From contig JBBDRX010000054.1 of NCBI GenBank assembly GCA_040905245.1, positions 1 through 7,082 on the forward strand: a stretch of 7,082 bases of DNA. Direction: 5' to 3'. Below, in pieces: positions 5,195 through 7,082 of this stretch. The number at the start of each line of letters is the position of its first letter. Within the stretch, counting starts at the first letter, position 1. This DNA comes from JBBDRX01 sp040905245. Lineage in GTDB: Bacteria; Bacteroidota; Rhodothermia; Balneolales; Balneolaceae. The position numbers and the translations under genes are program-made. The notes beneath the pieces were generated by a model. The model did no database searches. It was not told where the DNA came from and saw only the letters and a program-made list of their open reading frames with translations.

Positions 5195-6499
5195 ATGAAA
5201 TCGTTGAAAGAGCAAGACCCTGAGATCTTCTCTGTCGTTGAGAAAGAGACCTATCGTCAAAACTTCAACTTTGAACTGATCGCATCTGAGAATTTTGCCT
5301 CCCGGGCAGTAATCGAGACGATGGGAACGGTATTGACGAATAAATATGCAGAGGGTTACCCGGGGAAACGGTTCTACGGAGGTTGCGAATTTGTTGATAT
5401 AGCGGAAGACCTGGCTCGGGAGCGGGCCAAAAAACTGTTTGGTGCAGACTGGGTAAATGTTCAGCCACACTCAGGCGCCTCTGCCAACGCTGCCATTTAC
5501 CTCGCTGTCATGAAGCCCGGGGAGACGCTGCTTGGCCTCGACCTCTCCCATGGAGGACACCTGACACATGGTTCTCCAGCCAATTTCTCAGGGATTACCT
5601 ACCATCCTGAATTCTACGGTGTCGACAAGAATAGCGGAAGAATCGATCTCGACAGAGTCCGGGACAAAGCAAAAAAAGTGAATCCAAAAATGATCTCTAT
5701 AGGAGCCAGTGCCTATCCACGAGATCTGGACTACAAATCATTCAGGGAAATAGCCGACGAAGTGGGTGCGATTCTGTGGATGGATATGGCGCACACGGCC
5801 GGGCTGATTGCAGCTAACCTGCTGAATGACCCGCTCCCCCACTGCCATCTGGTTACGACCACAACACACAAAACCCTCCGGGGGCCCCGTGGTGGTATGA
5901 TCCTTATCGGAAACGACGGAGAAAATACGCTGGGTGTTACCGCACCAAAGTCCGGACGCACCAAAAACTGGAGTGAGCTGCTCGATTCGGCGGTATTTCC
6001 CGGCCGTCAGGGCGGGCCTCTGATGCACGTCGTGGCGGCCAAAGCTGTCTCTTTCGGTGAAGCACTGACCCCGGACTTCACAACCTATCAAAAGCAGGTT
6101 CAGGAAAATGCAACTACACTCGCCGAACAGTTTTTGAAAAACGGATATAATCTGGTCAGCGGTGGAACCGATAACCATCTGATTCTGGTAGATCTCAGAA
6201 ACAGGGGATTGACCGGCAAACAAGGGGAAGAAACACTGGAACGGGCATCCATCACCGTCAACAAGAACATGGTTCCATTCGATACGGAAAGTCCGTTTGT
6301 CACTTCCGGTATTCGAATCGGGACTCCTGCTATGACCACCCGCGGGTTCGGCAAAGAGGAGTTTGTCCGTGTGGCCGACCTGATCGATCAGGTTTTGCAG
6401 AATCCGGACAACGAAGATGTGATTCAGCAGGTTCAAAAAGAGGTCTTTGCCATGTGCAGAGAGTTTCCTCTCTATGACTTTGTCACTACCGCCAATTAA
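5195..6499 (+). CDS. glyA: Serine hydroxymethyltransferase
   Basis: A cytosolic PLP enzyme converting serine and tetrahydrofolate to glycine and 5,10-methylene-tetrahydrofolate, the main entry of one-carbon units for purine, thymidylate and methionine synthesis. The 434-aa product shows ELIASENF (27-34), NKYAEGYPGKRFYGG (49-63), HSGASANAA (92-100), LDLSHGGHLTHG (115-126), WMDMAHTAGL (195-204) with the Asp that contacts the PLP ring nitrogen, the TTTTHKTLRGPRGG box (221-234) with Schiff-base Lys226, FPGRQGGPL (268-276) and SGIRIGTPA (371-379) with the carboxylate-binding Arg. A segment of about 15 residues around GVTAPKSGRTKNW (247-259) is longer than in E. coli (about 417 aa) and is typical of Bacteroidota-like enzymes. 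The start follows rpiB by three bases; a weak GGAG lies 12 bases upstream, so the two genes are likely one operon. Confidence 0.98.
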   Translation: MKSLKEQDPEIFSVVEKETYRQNFNFELIASENFASRAVIETMGTVLTNKYAEGYPGKRFYGGCEFVDIAEDLARERAKKLFGADWVNVQPHSGASANAAIYLAVMKPGETLLGLDLSHGGHLTHGSPANFSGITYHPEFYGVDKNSGRIDLDRVRDKAKKVNPKMISIGASAYPRDLDYKSFREIADEVGAILWMDMAHTAGLIAANLLNDPLPHCHLVTTTTHKTLRGPRGGMILIGNDGENTLGVTAPKSGRTKNWSELLDSAVFPGRQGGPLMHVVAAKAVSFGEALTPDFTTYQKQVQENATTLAEQFLKNGYNLVSGGTDNHLILVDLRNRGLTGKQGEETLERASITVNKNMVPFDTESPFVTSGIRIGTPAMTTRGFGKEEFVRVADLIDQVLQNPDNEDVIQQVQKEVFAMCREFPLYDFVTTAN

Positions 6500-6548
6500 C
6501 CTTGACGGTACAGACGAGTGGAAACCAATAGAGTCCAGGTATAGATCC

Positions 6549-6555
6549 AGGTGAG
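6549..6555 (+). promoter_or_regulatory. Ribosome binding site of tatC
   Basis: AGGTGAG lies five bases before ATG 6561 and is a near-ideal Shine-Dalgarno sequence, the only clear one in the window. It fixes the tatC start in preference to ATG at 6591 (codon 11). It is part of the second copy of a TCCAGGT repeat; the first copy is at 6534-6540. Confidence 0.7.
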
Positions 6556-6560
6556 AAAAC

Positions 6561-7082
6561 ATGAGTGAAGAAACAGAAAAACGGGGAGTGATGGGCCGGT
6601 TATTGCCACGGGCAAAAGCCCCGAAACCGAATCCGTCAGAAGGTATGTCCTTTCTGGAGCACCTTGAAGAGCTCCGGTGGAGAATCCTCAAGGGACTGGC
6701 CGGTGTAACCGGTGGTGTCGTTGTCGCGTTTATCTTTTCGGATCTGATCATTAACCAGATTATTCTGGGGCCGGCCAACGCAGATTTTTTCATGTACGAC
6801 ATCATGCCCCTGAATGCTATCGATCTGGACCTTCTCAGCAGGCGTCTGCCGGGACAGTTCTTTACCTACTGGGGCAGCCTGATCATTGCAGGGGGTATTA
6901 TCGGTTCACCCATTCTTTTCTACCAGTTGTATGCGTTCATCGAACCGGCCATGGAGAAGCAGGAGAAGATAAAAGCCTACCTGAACGTCCTGTTCGTCAG
7001 CTTTTTTTTCCTGTTGGGAATTGCCTTCGGATACTTCATACTGGTTCCCTTCGCTCTGCAGTTTTTTACCCAGTTTGTAATC
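6561..7082 (+). CDS. tatC: Sec-independent (Tat) protein translocase subunit TatC, 5' part
   Basis: A polytopic inner-membrane protein that recognises twin-arginine signal peptides and, with TatA (and TatB where present), exports folded proteins. The window holds the first 174 codons; the frame is open to the last base and the gene continues outside. The N-terminal tail of about 28 residues is rich in charged residues and proline and longer than in E. coli. Then comes the signature FLEHLEELRWRIL (31-43), whose HLEELR matches the E. coli HLIELR signal-recognition site. Membrane helix 1 spans about 45-66, a periplasmic loop follows, helix 2 is about 104-124 (with SPILFYQLYAFI), the cytosolic loop is EPAMEKQEK, with the family's conserved Glu, and helix 3 is about 143-164 (FFFLLGIAFGYFILVPFA). 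glyA ends 61 bases upstream. rpiB-glyA-tatC is an order I associate with this bacterial group. Confidence 0.96.
   Translation, partial: MSEETEKRGVMGRLLPRAKAPKPNPSEGMSFLEHLEELRWRILKGLAGVTGGVVVAFIFSDLIINQIILGPANADFFMYDIMPLNAIDLDLLSRRLPGQFFTYWGSLIIAGGIIGSPILFYQLYAFIEPAMEKQEKIKAYLNVLFVSFFFLLGIAFGYFILVPFALQFFTQFVI

Noticed and set aside
6502..6531. TTGACG as a sigma-70-like -35 box for a separate tatC promoter
   Set aside because: The matching -10 position reads CCAATA, a poor fit, and Bacteroidota-like promoters do not follow this consensus.
5738..6805. Long minus-strand open frame (355 codons) antisense to glyA and the start of tatC
   Set aside because: It lies opposite an unmistakable glyA; its translation has no recognisable domain and is rich in Cys, Arg and Ser as expected of a shadow frame.
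1..7082. CRISPR arrays, insertion sequences, toxin-antitoxin or defence genes
   Set aside because: No regularly spaced repeats, transposase motifs or defence-type domains were seen on either strand; the coding content is an uptake operon plus housekeeping genes.

Overview
The window reads as a chromosomal segment of a Gram-negative bacterium from the Bacteroidota / Rhodothermota / Balneolota side of the tree. The reasons are a TonB-dependent receptor with an N-terminal carboxypeptidase-regulatory-like domain paired with a DUF4249 lipoprotein, the gene order rpiB-glyA-tatC, a Bacteroidota-type insertion in GlyA, and the general lack of Shine-Dalgarno sequences. The GC content is moderate. I lean towards Balneolota or Rhodothermota, but this is inference from gene style, not a placement.

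Layout: (i) 1-80, non-coding, with nested inverted repeats and an A-rich tract (U-rich on the minus strand) just beyond the ssrA 3' end. (ii) 81-445, minus strand, a complete one-piece tmRNA (ssrA) encoding the degradation tag DNNYSYRLAA. (iii) 446-728, a divergent intergenic region rich in dyad symmetry, with the likely ssrA promoter at its left end and the leader of the next operon at its right end. (iv) 729-4656, plus strand, a tight three-gene operon: TonB-dependent receptor, DUF4249 lipoprotein (2-nt gap), and DUF4159 protein (ATGA overlap), followed by a probable intrinsic terminator. (v) 4748-6499, rpiB and glyA three bases apart. (vi) 6561 to the window end, the first 174 codons of tatC, preceded by the only good Shine-Dalgarno sequence here.

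How the parts work together: the ssrA product rescues stalled ribosomes. The receptor and lipoprotein look like an outer-membrane uptake pair, with a third exported protein of unknown function translationally coupled to the lipoprotein. RpiB feeds the pentose phosphate pathway, GlyA supplies glycine and one-carbon units, and TatC exports folded proteins. These last three are housekeeping genes and their adjacency need not mean a shared process.

I see no CRISPR array, insertion sequence, phage gene or rRNA, and no tRNA other than the tRNA-like part of tmRNA. The least explained parts are the DUF4249-DUF4159 coupling, the structured DNA between ssrA and the receptor gene, and the inverted repeats at 1-57.
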